DNA of 61,193 bases from JBCAWW01 sp039024315 (GCA_039024315.1 JBCCQN010000020.1:1-61193), one strand, 5' to 3'; positions 9,977-19,249 are shown, counted from the stretch's first letter. Notes: generated by a model from the sequence alone, not told the origin. Numbers and translations: made by a program.

Positions 9977-11377
9977 ATGTTGTCTCAAAAACTCATGCAA
10001 GTTGACTACGGCAAACAAGGCTTTTTGATCTTGCTGCTGGCGAGTATTATGGTCGTCTGCGTTGAGGCTATCCGTCCTGATTCCACTTTGTGGAACGATT
10101 CCCAAACTACTGATTTTCAGGCACAAAAAGATACTTTAGATGATTTCCATCGCACGGTAGTCGAACGTTCGCCTAGCCTTTATGGTGCAGAATCTTGGGA
10201 AATTCTCCCCTCCGAAAAAGAAATTTTTGCCAAGCTAGAGTCTCCACTCTCTAGATTTTTCGGCGCATTAAACCTTAGTCGCTCCCGCAAAAGCAAAGTG
10301 CGGATCGCTTATTTTGGTGATTCGATGATCGAAGGCGACCTCATCACCCAGACTTTGCGCCACGAATTGCAAAAAATGTTTGGGGGACAAGGGGTTGGTT
10401 TTGTCCCGATTACCTCCAATACTTATTCCTTTCGCAAGAGCATCTGGCATCGCTTCTCCAAAGATTGGCGCTCCTACAATTTTTTGAAGTCCAACCGTCA
10501 AGACTTTGGTATCTCAGGCGAACTATTTCTCGCTTCCCAACCGACGGATGGTCGTAGAAACCTCAGTACTTGGGTCCGGTATCAAGGCTCAGATATGTAT
10601 CCGACCACTCAGACTTTTGATCGGATCAGCCTCTTTTACGGCAAGCAAACCGATAGTCTTTATGCCGACCAAGAGGCATTTGTAGAAGTCCGTATTAAAG
10701 ACCAAAGAGATACGCTTTTTCTCGATCCTTCTTATGCTGTCAATCAGCTTAGTTTGACAGGGGAGCCGGTCGAAAATATCGAGCTTCGCTTCTCCATCCC
10801 CAAAAATCTTCCGGTTTATGGCCTCAACTTTGAGAGTGAATCAGGTATCCACCTCGACAATTTCTCTTCCCGTGGTAGTAGTGGCCAAGACTTGGTAGAT
10901 ATTCCAGACGAGATGATGAAGCAGTTTCATCACCATCTAGAATACGATCTCGTCGTACTTCACTTTGGCGTCAATGTTACTTCCGCCCATCGTACCAACT
11001 TTGACAGCTATGAAGCAGGGATGAAGCGCGTGATCAAGCATATCCGCCAATGCATGCCTGAAACCGACATCCTTATGGTCAGTGTAGGCGACCGCGGCAT
11101 TAAGCTCAATGGTCGCTGGCAAACGGATCCTTCTGTACCCTTAGTGTTGGAAGCCCAGCGTCGAGTAGCCGAGGAAATGAACGTTGGCTTCCTCGATCTT
11201 TACCGCAGCATGGGTGGTAAAAACACTATGGTCCGTTGGGTGGCCCGCGATTGGGCGATCCATGACCACGTTCACACCACCCGTAGAGGCGCTCGCAAAA
11301 TCGCGGGCATCCTGAGAGACTATCTCCTGTCTCAATACGAGGATTTTGAGATTGAGCCTATGCAAGCCCTCAGATAA
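9977..11377 (+). CDS. SGNH/GDSL hydrolase family protein
   Basis: 466 residues. The ATG at 9977 is chosen because a strong purine-rich site, GGAGGAG, lies just upstream at about 9968-9973, unusual for this phylum. An N-terminal hydrophobic helix (GFLILLLASIMVVCVEA) suggests a membrane anchor or signal peptide. The GDS block is KVRIAYFGDSMIEGDLI, with nucleophile S116. A central beta-rich segment of about 120 residues separates it from LVVLHFGVNVTSAH and the terminal D430-x-x-H433 pair (HDHVHTT). Relatives are acyl-esterases acting on cell-surface glycans or peptidoglycan; the substrate here is unknown. A lipoprotein gene and aroK follow on the same strand. Confidence 0.85.
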   Translation: MLSQKLMQVDYGKQGFLILLLASIMVVCVEAIRPDSTLWNDSQTTDFQAQKDTLDDFHRTVVERSPSLYGAESWEILPSEKEIFAKLESPLSRFFGALNLSRSRKSKVRIAYFGDSMIEGDLITQTLRHELQKMFGGQGVGFVPITSNTYSFRKSIWHRFSKDWRSYNFLKSNRQDFGISGELFLASQPTDGRRNLSTWVRYQGSDMYPTTQTFDRISLFYGKQTDSLYADQEAFVEVRIKDQRDTLFLDPSYAVNQLSLTGEPVENIELRFSIPKNLPVYGLNFESESGIHLDNFSSRGSSGQDLVDIPDEMMKQFHHHLEYDLVVLHFGVNVTSAHRTNFDSYEAGMKRVIKHIRQCMPETDILMVSVGDRGIKLNGRWQTDPSVPLVLEAQRRVAEEMNVGFLDLYRSMGGKNTMVRWVARDWAIHDHVHTTRRGARKIAGILRDYLLSQYEDFEIEPMQALR

Positions 11378-11469
11378 GCATGATGGCAAATTGTAGGATT
11401 TGAGCTTAGGGAAATGCTTCTGCCCTTATCCCTCATGTATTCTTCGCACAGATTCCTTAAATTCGCCGC

Positions 11470-12315
11470 ATGAGACGTATTATTTATACCCTCCTCCTCA
11501 GCAGTTTGCTGTTGGCTTGTAGCGAGCCCATCAGCACGAAGGTTGATGTTTTGGTTCAAGACAAGCACAACACTCAGCCACTCGATAGCAGCAAGGTATA
11601 TCTCTACAGTCAGTATCAAGATCAGACCAAAATGGTCATCGACAGTCAATTTACCGATCTGGAAGGAAGCGCCAATTTTAGCTTTGTCGCACAAGAAGGC
11701 TTAAAGTATTCCGTCTCCGCCGAACGCCGCCACTACCAAGCCAGCGTCAATAATTCAGGTTCTGCTTACGAAAATCAGCAGTCGGTTGATCCCGATATGA
11801 TCAATACCCTCTATCTCTATTTAGAGCTGATCCCACCACCAGATCCGGATCGCTTTGAAAAGATGCACGCTCAAGTTTCGGTCAACGAAGTGATCGCCGC
11901 TATCAAAGATACCGCCTGGGAATGGGCCTTTCTCCCTCACCTTGAATGGGAGGATATTCCGGCTTTATTGGCCGTGGGCGGAGATACCACTATCATCGAA
12001 GATTACCCCAAACACCCTCTATCTACCTATCGGCCCAAAAGTGCTCGCGTCGGACTCGTAGCTTTATGGCTCGTCGAAGCCATTAGAAGGATGGAAGTCA
12101 AAGGAGGAGACCTAGCCGGTAACCTGATGCCTCCTTCTCGTACGCCGATTCTCGGAACGCGCAGAGGCAACCCTAGCGGGTACAACAGTCCCAAGCAGAT
12201 CGAAACGGCTCACCAGGCTTATACCGCATGGTGGGAAGCAGCACAAGCAAAAGAAGATCGCCAAAAAGCCGCCCGCGACAATCCCCTATTGGGCAAAGGC
12301 CTTAGTTGGATGTAA
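11470..12315 (+). CDS. lipoprotein of unknown function
   Basis: 281 residues. A signal peptide with lipobox LLLAC gives Cys17 as the lipidation site, so it is membrane-anchored. Residues about 22-115 look like a beta-sandwich of the carboxypeptidase-regulatory or transthyretin-like sort (VDVLVQDKHNTQPLDSSKVYLY). The rest has no recognised motif apart from a Trp-rich helical region near WWEAAQAKEDRQKA. It is followed after 12 bases by aroK, so the two may be co-transcribed. Confidence 0.8.
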   Translation: MRRIIYTLLLSSLLLACSEPISTKVDVLVQDKHNTQPLDSSKVYLYSQYQDQTKMVIDSQFTDLEGSANFSFVAQEGLKYSVSAERRHYQASVNNSGSAYENQQSVDPDMINTLYLYLELIPPPDPDRFEKMHAQVSVNEVIAAIKDTAWEWAFLPHLEWEDIPALLAVGGDTTIIEDYPKHPLSTYRPKSARVGLVALWLVEAIRRMEVKGGDLAGNLMPPSRTPILGTRRGNPSGYNSPKQIETAHQAYTAWWEAAQAKEDRQKAARDNPLLGKGLSWM

Positions 12316-12327
12316 AAAGGAGTTGGT

Positions 12328-12831
12328 ATGCGCATCTACCTCATTGGCTTTATGACTGCTGGCAAAACTACCCTAGGTCGGGCTTATGCCGAGAAATCAG
12401 GCTGGACTTTTGTGGATATCGATGAGGCACTAATCCAACGTGAAGGCAAAAGCATCGCAGAAATATTTGCGGAGGATGGTGAGGAGTATTTTCGACTCGT
12501 CGAACGCGAAACCCTGGAAGCTACCGCTAGCCAGTACCCTAATAAAGTCGTCTTTGCTACCGGAGGAGGCTTAGCCTGTTTTTTTGACAATATCCAACGC
12601 ATCAACCATTTAGGCAAGAGCGTTTATCTCCAACTTCCTCCGGAGGAATTGCTTAGACGTATTCGTAAAGATCGCGCCGACCGTCCTTTGGTACGTGATA
12701 AAACCCCAGAAGAATTAGAAGGATTTGTGCGGGAGTTGTTGGCCCAGAGACAAGCCTTTTACCAACAAGCACATCATACGCTAAGTCAAGAAAATCAAAC
12801 TACTGAGGCCTTGCAGGCGCTTTTTGGCTAA
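12328..12831 (+). CDS. aroK: shikimate kinase
   Basis: 167 residues, normal length for the family. It phosphorylates shikimate to shikimate 3-phosphate in the chorismate pathway, in the cytoplasm. The Walker A loop is GFMTAGKTT, the shikimate-binding DIDE motif is at about 31-34, followed by FRLVERE and the ATGGG loop, and the lid Arg is in RADRPL. AAAGGAG about 8 bases upstream supports the ATG at 12328. The last 32 bases overlap the 3' end of the convergent LTA-synthase-like gene, so the coding regions run through each other in opposite directions. Confidence 0.95.
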   Translation: MRIYLIGFMTAGKTTLGRAYAEKSGWTFVDIDEALIQREGKSIAEIFAEDGEEYFRLVERETLEATASQYPNKVVFATGGGLACFFDNIQRINHLGKSVYLQLPPEELLRRIRKDRADRPLVRDKTPEELEGFVRELLAQRQAFYQQAHHTLSQENQTTEALQALFG

Positions 12832-14383
12832 GCACTTCGCGCAACAACATATAAAAATCCTCATGGCGATATGGGGCCTTTTGCTGTCTATCAAGCTTCA
12901 GCCCCTCCACGAATGAACGTTCCGCGAAGCGGTCTAACAAATCATAATCCTGACTCACTATGTGTACCGGCGTGGCAAGATCATCCTTCGCATCCGTCAA
13001 AAATGGCGGTTGATGATCGCCAAGAAAAATAAAAAGACTATTGCTGTCTCCCTGCTGCTCGATAAACTGCGTCATCATGCGCAATTGGTAATCCATCGCC
13101 CGCCAATATTTGTCCTCCGCCAAACCCGCCATCACAGAGGAAGTTTGCCCGCTTTGCGCTGTGTCAGGTAAACGCTCCAGCTCTCGCCAATTGTCTGTCA
13201 TGACCGGTATATCATTCCAAGGACTATGTGAGTTGAGAGTGATAAAAAACAAAAAAAACGGCCGACGATCCTTGATCACTTCTTCCCGAGCGTAGCCCAA
13301 AGCAAATTGATCAGGCAAGCTCCCAAACTTACCGTAAGCAGGGCCAGTATAGGGAAAATCGGGTTCCTTGAGCCAATCGTCAAAGGCAAAAAAGCGATCG
13401 TATAAGGCATAAGGAATCCTCGCAGACTGTGTTTTCGCCTTAAGCGTATTCATGCGCAAACTATAGTAGCCTTGGTCCTTGAGATAGCGTACCAGATGCG
13501 GATAATCAGGCTCACGATTAAGTAGGGCCGTGTATTGGGGATGAGCGTAGAGCTTTTTGCCTGTCATAAAAGAGCTAAAGGCCAACCAACTTCGTCCGCC
13601 TGAGATGGGGGCCTCTGACCATGTCGAACGCATCCCCCAACGCCTTTTCGCTAGACTGGTCTCCAACTCGCCGATTAACTGATTATATCGCTCTGCAAAA
13701 GCCTCGTCGGTAGCTAAGACTTTGCCGTAGGACTCCAAAAAGACCAAGTAAATATCCGGCCGAGTGCCCAGGCTATCGGACCAGTTTTGGGTAAAAGGTG
13801 CTAAATCAGATTGGGTATTTACCTCTTGATATAGCTGACGTGAATCCTGCCAGTTTTGCCAGATTTGAGCACTCGTCCATTGCACATTGGAGGAAAGCAG
13901 GCCGAGTAAAAGTATCAGGCCAAGACTACTCCCACCAGCGGGAACCCCTCCCCATAGCTTTGCTCTACGTATCAAAAATCGCAACAAAATAAAGCTTAGC
14001 CCTATCCCTAAAACCACAAGCAGCAAAAGCGGTAAATAAGCACTCAGTTTACCGAGGGATAATTCGCTCCAAAAGATAGGCAGGACCTCTGTCAGTAAAC
14101 TCCATTCATGATAAAAGTTTGGGGAAACTCGATACAGTCGCCAAGTAAAAAGCCCATATAGCTGTAGAAAAATCAGGAAGGCCCATGCCCCCCACCAAAG
14201 CCAAGCCCAAGTGCGTTTAGTTTGTGGATTGAGCCAAAGCAAAAGCATACCTGCGAGTAACCACTCCCCACTCAGCCAAGCAGTATCGGGTACACCATAC
14301 AAGGGGCCTAACGCAGCAATCGCCACACTCAAACAGAGCCAGCAAAAAATCCATAAAGTAGGAGAAGCTAAGATTCGTTTCAT
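12800..14383 (-). CDS. LTA-synthase-like sulfatase-fold membrane phosphotransferase
   Basis: 527 residues from the ATG at 14383, which overlaps the stop of the upstream gene as ATGA; a longer TTG-initiated frame is rejected for that reason. Five predicted membrane helices fill residues about 3-165. An extracytoplasmic alkaline phosphatase/sulfatase-fold domain follows: metal-binding E217 (LVFLESYGK), a candidate nucleophile in SGGRSW (S265), H386 (LNSHSPW) and D456-H457 (FLGDHQ). LtaS/OpgB/EptA-like enzymes transfer phospho-alcohol head groups from lipids to glycans or lipids on the outer face of the inner membrane. As the last gene of the operon it probably performs the final transfer. A copy of the dispersed hairpin repeat lies in its 3' region (12916-12932). 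Confidence 0.85.
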   Translation of the reverse strand: MKRILASPTLWIFCWLCLSVAIAALGPLYGVPDTAWLSGEWLLAGMLLLWLNPQTKRTWAWLWWGAWAFLIFLQLYGLFTWRLYRVSPNFYHEWSLLTEVLPIFWSELSLGKLSAYLPLLLLVVLGIGLSFILLRFLIRRAKLWGGVPAGGSSLGLILLLGLLSSNVQWTSAQIWQNWQDSRQLYQEVNTQSDLAPFTQNWSDSLGTRPDIYLVFLESYGKVLATDEAFAERYNQLIGELETSLAKRRWGMRSTWSEAPISGGRSWLAFSSFMTGKKLYAHPQYTALLNREPDYPHLVRYLKDQGYYSLRMNTLKAKTQSARIPYALYDRFFAFDDWLKEPDFPYTGPAYGKFGSLPDQFALGYAREEVIKDRRPFFLFFITLNSHSPWNDIPVMTDNWRELERLPDTAQSGQTSSVMAGLAEDKYWRAMDYQLRMMTQFIEQQGDSNSLFIFLGDHQPPFLTDAKDDLATPVHIVSQDYDLLDRFAERSFVEGLKLDRQQKAPYRHEDFYMLLREVLSQKAPARPQ

Positions 14384-15060
14384 GTGGTCCGCAGCAGGGC
14401 AATAAAACTGCGTCCAAATGAGAAGAGAAGCAAACCACTGAGCAAATAATACAGATAAATCCGCCAAGGCTCAGGGATCACCATACTTAGCGGCAGGCCA
14501 ATCATAATCACTACGGCGATGATGGGTCCCCAAGGAAAGCGAGTTTCTTTTTGGGTCGAAGGCTTCCAGCGCATAGAAGCTAAAACGTAGAGATATCGAA
14601 TCCAACCTAAGCCCAAAATCCAAAGCGGAGCATAGCCCAATTCATAGAGAATATGCCCCACGGCGAGTACGTAAAATGCATCCGTTTCCTTATCAAAGTA
14701 CTCACCTATAGTAGAGGTAGAATGGGTTTTGCGAGCGACAAATCCATCTAAGCCATCCAAACTCGCCACTATCAGCAGCGCAATCAATAAGGTCCAAGGC
14801 TGATTAGCTGGCGCAAAAGCCAAGATCAATAGCAGCAAAAACAGGCGAAAGGCAGTAACTAAATTTGCGGGGCCGATCCCCCAAGACAGATCCTGCCACT
14901 CGGAGCGATTCATCACAAAGAGGCCAATAAAAGAGGCCAAACCGGCCGAAAAAAGTAGATAAGGACGATCCAACAGCACCGCCAGGCTGCTACCGCTAAG
15001 CAACAGTACCGCATTCGTTCTGGTCCATCGGGTGATTTCGGGATTTACACTTGCGCCCAT
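14380..15060 (-). CDS. CDP-alcohol phosphatidyltransferase family protein
   Basis: 226 residues from the ATG at 15060; a GTG start 21 bases upstream is less likely. The family signature is perfect: D102-G-L-D105-G106-xx-A109-R110, G119, D123, D127 (SLDGLDGFVARK then GEYFDKETD). These residues bind two metals and CDP-alcohol, and the enzyme swaps CMP for a second alcohol. About six membrane helices are present. The start overlaps the methyltransferase 3' end by 16 bases and the stop overlaps the next start as ATGA, so it is embedded in the operon. Which alcohol it couples is unknown; the neighbours suggest a modified pterin- or ribityl-type head group rather than ordinary phosphatidylglycerol, though that is inference. 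Confidence 0.92.
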   Translation of the reverse strand: MGASVNPEITRWTRTNAVLLLSGSSLAVLLDRPYLLFSAGLASFIGLFVMNRSEWQDLSWGIGPANLVTAFRLFLLLLILAFAPANQPWTLLIALLIVASLDGLDGFVARKTHSTSTIGEYFDKETDAFYVLAVGHILYELGYAPLWILGLGWIRYLYVLASMRWKPSTQKETRFPWGPIIAVVIMIGLPLSMVIPEPWRIYLYYLLSGLLLFSFGRSFIALLRTT

Positions 15061-15845
15061 ATATCTTGGTGGCTGACCCACATACTCAAAGCGCCCAAGC
15101 TGAGGGCAGAGCGTTTTTCTGCGATCCAGTCTCCTAATCTAGTCAGCTCCTCCGGAGAACGCAACATCTCTCCTATCGCAGATTCCATAAAGCCTAGCAA
15201 ATAGCTTTGCATGACCTCATTTTCTGGGCCAATGTGCCAATAACTAGGCGCTATCTGTACTTTATAACCAAGCTCACTCAAGAGGGCTTTCATCTTTGCG
15301 GGGCCTTCTGCTCCCATCGCACGGCCAAAAGATTGGGGACGCTGCATATGAGCTTCATAGAGGGCAATCATCTCCGCATCATGCTTATTTTCTGGCTCCA
15401 AGCCCATGCCTGTATAGTTAAGACTTAGATACATGGGCACCTTGGCCTCAAAGACAGGCTTAGCAAAGTGCAAAAACTGTGCTTCTGAAAACAGGTCGAA
15501 GACAGCATTGGCCATCAATAGATCTATCTGGGGAAGCTCGATAGCGCTACTGATATCAAGGAGAGAGTGTTCGATGAGATTCACCCTGCGGGGAACGCGC
15601 TTTCGCATCGCTTCGATCAGGAGCGGATCATGCTCAAGGAGGTGCCAGTTGACCTCATTGGTGAGCTTGGGAGCAAAATATTGGTAATTGGATCCAGAGC
15701 CTGCTCCTACGTCCACCACAGCAGGAGACTGGAAAGCTTGGAGATAGGTCAATACCTGAGCTTCAAGTACGGGATGTCTCCCTTCAGCATCGAAGGGATA
15801 GCGAGTTTCTAACCAATGAGTAGGGTAAGCGCTTATTTTTTCCAT
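15045..15845 (-). CDS. class I SAM-dependent methyltransferase
   Basis: 266 residues. Motif I is VVDVGAGSGSNYQYF at about 43-57, and acidic D/E residues follow in HLLEHDPLL and DLLMANAVFDL as expected for a Rossmann-fold SAM enzyme. The substrate is not evident. Its ATG overlaps the last 13 bases of the glycosyltransferase gene and its end overlaps the CDP-alcohol transferase gene, so it is a fixed member of this operon. It would add a methyl group to the pathway intermediate made by the upstream RibA, RibD-like and PTPS-like enzymes, or to the sugar. Confidence 0.88.
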   Translation of the reverse strand: MEKISAYPTHWLETRYPFDAEGRHPVLEAQVLTYLQAFQSPAVVDVGAGSGSNYQYFAPKLTNEVNWHLLEHDPLLIEAMRKRVPRRVNLIEHSLLDISSAIELPQIDLLMANAVFDLFSEAQFLHFAKPVFEAKVPMYLSLNYTGMGLEPENKHDAEMIALYEAHMQRPQSFGRAMGAEGPAKMKALLSELGYKVQIAPSYWHIGPENEVMQSYLLGFMESAIGEMLRSPEELTRLGDWIAEKRSALSLGALSMWVSHQDIWAQV

Positions 15846-16864
15846 GAAAGCGTAGGCAAGGCACTCAGCACCCGATGCGCCACTTCTTGCCAGTCATAAT
15901 CGTCTTCGGTACAGCATTGCTGCGCTCGATCATGAAAGGATTCGAAGCGTTTGGGATCTTGGCTGAGTAACTGAAATTCATCGAGCAAGTTATCTATACT
16001 ACCGAAGACAAGACCGTTGGAGCCGTGTCTTACATGTGAGGCGGCATTGCCACCATCTAGCGTCAATATCGGCAAGCGAAAAGATCTCGCTTCTTGTAGA
16101 GACATGCCGTAGGTTTCCATATAGGCGGTTGAGATGTAAAGGTTAGAATAGCGGTAATACCTTTGCGTCTTCCGCGGTAAAAGAGAACCCGTCAAAAGGA
16201 CCTTTTGTTGCAACTTAGGATGCTGAGCGAGCAATTCGCGGCAGGCCGCAGCATACTCAGGTTCAATCTCATCTGAGCCTACGATGGTAAGACTATAGGG
16301 TCCCATTCGATCGCAGCGTTCGGCGAGGCCGTACAAAAAAGGTAAAACTCCTTTGCGCTCGACCAAATTGGAAACCATCAAAGCTCTCATCTCCTCGGTA
16401 TCCCCATCTCGCCACTCAGGTTGAAAACTCAAGGCAGGAGGAGCAACGATAATTTGCTCAGGGGCAAAACCTCGGAGCTGAAGGTACTTACTGGTGTATG
16501 GGCTCGTAACTAAAAACCACTCAAATCGCGCCAGAATAGCCGCTTCGTTTTGGTCATACCATTCATCAGACTCTACTCCTTGGGGGGGATAGAGACTCTC
16601 GAGGTGATGCACCAATAGGCCATGAATCATCGGTCCTTCCGCCATTTGAGCGAGGGCGCCAAATGGCTCAAGAAAGAGGGTATCGATCCAGAATAGCCCA
16701 CTCAAATTTTGTTGCCGAGCCTCGAGATAGGTATCAAAATCCATCACCTCAAGCTCAATATCCTCCTCCCGCAATGCTCCGATCAATTGAGCATTGTAAA
16801 GATTGCCTCCACTGGGGATGTCTTGCATATCGGGCAAGACGAAGTACCATTTTAGAGATTTCAT
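15833..16864 (-). CDS. glycosyltransferase family 4 (GT-B) protein
   Basis: 343 residues. The N-terminal half has the glycine-rich acceptor loop (DIPSGGNLYNAQLIGAL). The C-terminal half has VSNLVERKGVLPFLYGL, a nucleotide-sugar site, and the E-x7-E motif with E250 and E258 (METYGMSLQEA). GT4 enzymes are retaining, using UDP- or GDP-sugars. It is separated from the PTPS-like gene by 73 bases, the widest gap in the operon, and overlaps the methyltransferase start. The probable role is glycosylation of the operon product. Confidence 0.9.
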   Translation of the reverse strand: MKSLKWYFVLPDMQDIPSGGNLYNAQLIGALREEDIELEVMDFDTYLEARQQNLSGLFWIDTLFLEPFGALAQMAEGPMIHGLLVHHLESLYPPQGVESDEWYDQNEAAILARFEWFLVTSPYTSKYLQLRGFAPEQIIVAPPALSFQPEWRDGDTEEMRALMVSNLVERKGVLPFLYGLAERCDRMGPYSLTIVGSDEIEPEYAAACRELLAQHPKLQQKVLLTGSLLPRKTQRYYRYSNLYISTAYMETYGMSLQEARSFRLPILTLDGGNAASHVRHGSNGLVFGSIDNLLDEFQLLSQDPKRFESFHDRAQQCCTEDDYDWQEVAHRVLSALPTLSWKK

Positions 16865-16937
16865 CGCTTCAAATACTTGGCCGAGAGCAGTATGACAATC
16901 AGAGTACTAAGGTGTCTCTATATCTCTTTTTATCAAA

Positions 16938-17315
16938 CTACACATCTCCTTCATACGAAGCCCATGCCACGTGAGATTCACCCAGCGTCACTTTGAGTCT
17001 GCCCGAAAAAGATGCTTTCACGGCTAATCCAATTTGTTCATGAATATAGCGGGCCAGAAATTCTGTGGTTGTCAGCTTGCCGTCAAATTGCGGGAGATCG
17101 TCAAGATTTTGGTAGTTGAGCGGGCTGAGGACCGCTTTTAGCACCTCATGCGCGATGGCAATGTCGATTACGATATTGTTTTCGTCTAGTTCTGGCGCCA
17201 TGAAGCAGGCGTCGATCACATAGGTAGCCCCATGCAATTTTTGGGCAGGGCCAAAGGCTTCACTCGGCAGAGAGTGGGCGATCATCACATGATCTCTGAT
17301 GGTAACAGTAAACAT
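16938..17315 (-). CDS. altered 6-pyruvoyl-tetrahydropterin synthase / QueD-like protein
   Basis: 125 residues, the usual size of PTPS/QueD subunits, with the expected order of elements: IAHSL near the N-terminus, LHGATY, LDENNIVIDI, TTEFLARYIHEQI and GESHVAWASY. Several active-site positions differ. The HGH zinc pair reads H28-G-A30, so one zinc ligand is missing; there is no Cys at the catalytic position four residues before H28; and the usual LDHxxLN block is LNYQNLDD. It probably keeps the pterin-type fold but catalyses another reaction on a pterin or pyrimidine, or only binds it. It lies 8 bases after the MDR dehydrogenase gene and two genes from a GTP cyclohydrolase II, consistent with a GTP-derived substrate. 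Confidence 0.82.
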   Translation of the reverse strand: MFTVTIRDHVMIAHSLPSEAFGPAQKLHGATYVIDACFMAPELDENNIVIDIAIAHEVLKAVLSPLNYQNLDDLPQFDGKLTTTEFLARYIHEQIGLAVKASFSGRLKVTLGESHVAWASYEGDV

Positions 17316-17323
17316 AGCTTATA

Positions 17324-18283
17324 TTAGTATTCTACCCCCCACATCAATCCTTGGGGACGTTTATTTCGAACTTGATCAAACCAGCTAGGTAGGTTCTCAA
17401 AAGGCACCCAATGAGTCAAATGCTCATCATAAGCGTTATCGACCAGAAGCCTAAAAACAGCCGTTTTGCGACGCATGTAATCCCAACGAGGAGTGCGTTC
17501 GGGGCTGATATAACTTACTTGTGAGGAGATGATTTGTTTGCGTTGGGCATGAAAGCTGCCCCCTAGCTGTAATGAAGTCTCTTTGGTACCAAACCAACTT
17601 AGTTCCACCACTTTACCCCCTTGGCTAAGCGCATCAATACAAAGCTGTAAGCCTGGAGTACTGGCCGTGGTATGGAAGGCACAGTCGTAGTTTTTGCCCG
17701 GCGGGCGAACGCTAAACCCCATGTCCGCGGCCAAAGCAGCTCGCCAAGGGTCTGCATCCCAAACGGTCAACTCAATACCCGGAATCCCTTGTAAAATCCG
17801 CGCTAGCAAAGAGCCGATGCTACCAAAACCCAGAACTAACACCTTATCCCCAATCGAAACCCCACTATCCCAAATCCCCGTAATAGCGGTTTCTACATTA
17901 CTCGCAAGCACTGCGCGCCGAGGGGAAACGTTCTCCGGCACGAGAAATAAACTATCGACCGGAACCCAAGAACGATCTTGATGCGGATGGAGTAAATGCA
18001 CACAGCGACCTTCCCACTCATGTCCTACCGTAACTACCTCCCCTACCAGGGAATAACCGTATTTGATCGGGAAGCTAAAGTTACCTTCCATAAAAGGCAC
18101 CTGCATACTTTGGTAGAGCCCTTCAGGCACGCCTCCCTTGGCTACGAGTTGCTCGGTACCCGTACTAATCAGAGAGTAGGCAGAGCGCACTTCTACAAAG
18201 TCGGGATTGTGATCTGTAGGATAGGTTTTGGTACGCAGTTCAGATTTTTGGGCACTGACATGCCAGAGAGCTTGGGCTTGCAT
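17324..18283 (-). CDS. MDR-family zinc-type alcohol dehydrogenase-like protein
   Basis: 319 residues. The medium-chain dehydrogenase fold is visible: YSLISTGTE and IKYGYSLVGEVVTVG in the catalytic domain, and a Rossmann loop VLVLGFGSIGSLLAR at about 147-161 for NAD(P). The Cys/His catalytic-zinc ligands of true alcohol dehydrogenases are not at the usual positions. The SxGTE variant is shared with BchC-like and other biosynthetic MDR enzymes that reduce or oxidise a side chain. Its ATG overlaps the RibD-like gene by one base (TAATG), indicating coupled translation. A side-chain oxidoreductase acting on the pathway intermediate is inferred. Confidence 0.87.
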   Translation of the reverse strand: MQAQALWHVSAQKSELRTKTYPTDHNPDFVEVRSAYSLISTGTEQLVAKGGVPEGLYQSMQVPFMEGNFSFPIKYGYSLVGEVVTVGHEWEGRCVHLLHPHQDRSWVPVDSLFLVPENVSPRRAVLASNVETAITGIWDSGVSIGDKVLVLGFGSIGSLLARILQGIPGIELTVWDADPWRAALAADMGFSVRPPGKNYDCAFHTTASTPGLQLCIDALSQGGKVVELSWFGTKETSLQLGGSFHAQRKQIISSQVSYISPERTPRWDYMRRKTAVFRLLVDNAYDEHLTHWVPFENLPSWFDQVRNKRPQGLMWGVEY

Positions 18284-19245
18284 TAGGCTTTATCACAGAT
18301 TTGACCGACAAACATCATACTATCGCCGACAGGCACGAAGGTAAAAGGATCTAATTTGATAGAATCTTTGACCTCGCCAATTTCGGGGAGTTTGATCGCC
18401 GAAATACCGGAGCCAAACAGACGAGGCGACAAATGCAATTGTAAGATATCAACTGCTCCATCGTGCAAAAAATTGGAGGTGGTCTGCGCTCCTCCCTCTA
18501 TGTAAACAGAGCAAATCTGCCTTTCGTAGAGACATTTTAGGATTTCCATCCCACTCCAGCGCCCTTGACTTTTGTCGCGCGAAACGTATTCAATACGCTG
18601 ATCTTCTGACAATTGTCCGTTGCCCAATACCAAAACAGGATCCGAGCAAGAGCGCCAAAGGCTGCTAAAATCATGGGCTGAGGTACCTACCACAATCCGC
18701 TTGGGATTGCTGCCTGCAACATGTCTAGTAGTGAGGGAGGGCTCATCGGCCACTAAGGTTTGTGAACCAATCAAGATACCATCACAGAGAGCACGCATGC
18801 GGTGGGCGTGGATGAGGTTTTCTTTAGAACCAATCCAACGCGAATCCCCACTTTCTGTAGCAATACGCCCGTCCAGACTTTGAGCAAAATGCGTAATGGA
18901 AATCGCTCTTTTTTGTTTATGGGCGTGATAGGGCAAAAGACAATAGGGCAAATAGTCTCGGAGCAGGGAGCGAAGTTCTTCAGGGAGGAGAGCCGGGTCT
19001 TCAAATTGAACGGTAAACATATTTATCGAACGCACCCAACAGACGGACTTATTTTGTCCGACTAGGGGAGGTCGCTCGTCCCAATAGACCCCGATCAAGC
19101 GTTCTCCATCTTGGGGTAATACCAATGCATCGACGGCCCAACGAGCCTCAGCCTTGCCAAAGGTAAGACTCAACCATTTGAATGGAGCCTGATACGTGCT
19201 CAATTCCGTTTGAAGGGTCAATAATGCCTGCCAGAGAGAATCCAT
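18283..19245 (-). CDS. RibD C-terminal-type reductase (DHFR-like fold), no deaminase domain
   Basis: 320 residues from the ATG at 19245, which follows the ribA-like stop by 4 bases; a GTG at 19257 would overlap it by 8. The RibD_C/DHFR-like domain starts near residue 112, with AQSLDGRIAT, DSRWIGS, CDGILIGSQTLVADEPSLTTR, and VYIEGGAQTTSNFL near the end. RibD_C enzymes reduce the ribosyl chain of the GTP cyclohydrolase II product to ribityl using NADPH. The N-terminal 110 residues are not the zinc deaminase of bacterial RibD and match nothing I recognise. The enzyme may therefore reduce the 2,5-diamino compound directly, as in fungi and archaea, or a different aminopyrimidine. Confidence 0.88.
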   Translation of the reverse strand: MDSLWQALLTLQTELSTYQAPFKWLSLTFGKAEARWAVDALVLPQDGERLIGVYWDERPPLVGQNKSVCWVRSINMFTVQFEDPALLPEELRSLLRDYLPYCLLPYHAHKQKRAISITHFAQSLDGRIATESGDSRWIGSKENLIHAHRMRALCDGILIGSQTLVADEPSLTTRHVAGSNPKRIVVGTSAHDFSSLWRSCSDPVLVLGNGQLSEDQRIEYVSRDKSQGRWSGMEILKCLYERQICSVYIEGGAQTTSNFLHDGAVDILQLHLSPRLFGSGISAIKLPEIGEVKDSIKLDPFTFVPVGDSMMFVGQICDKA

Positions 19246-19249
19246 ATCC

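Noticed and set aside
19081..19104. AAGCGTT followed by CTCCA-TCT-TGGGG, a possible further hairpin repeat
   Set aside because: The stem needs a G-T pair and the site lies in coding sequence; too weak to list as a copy.
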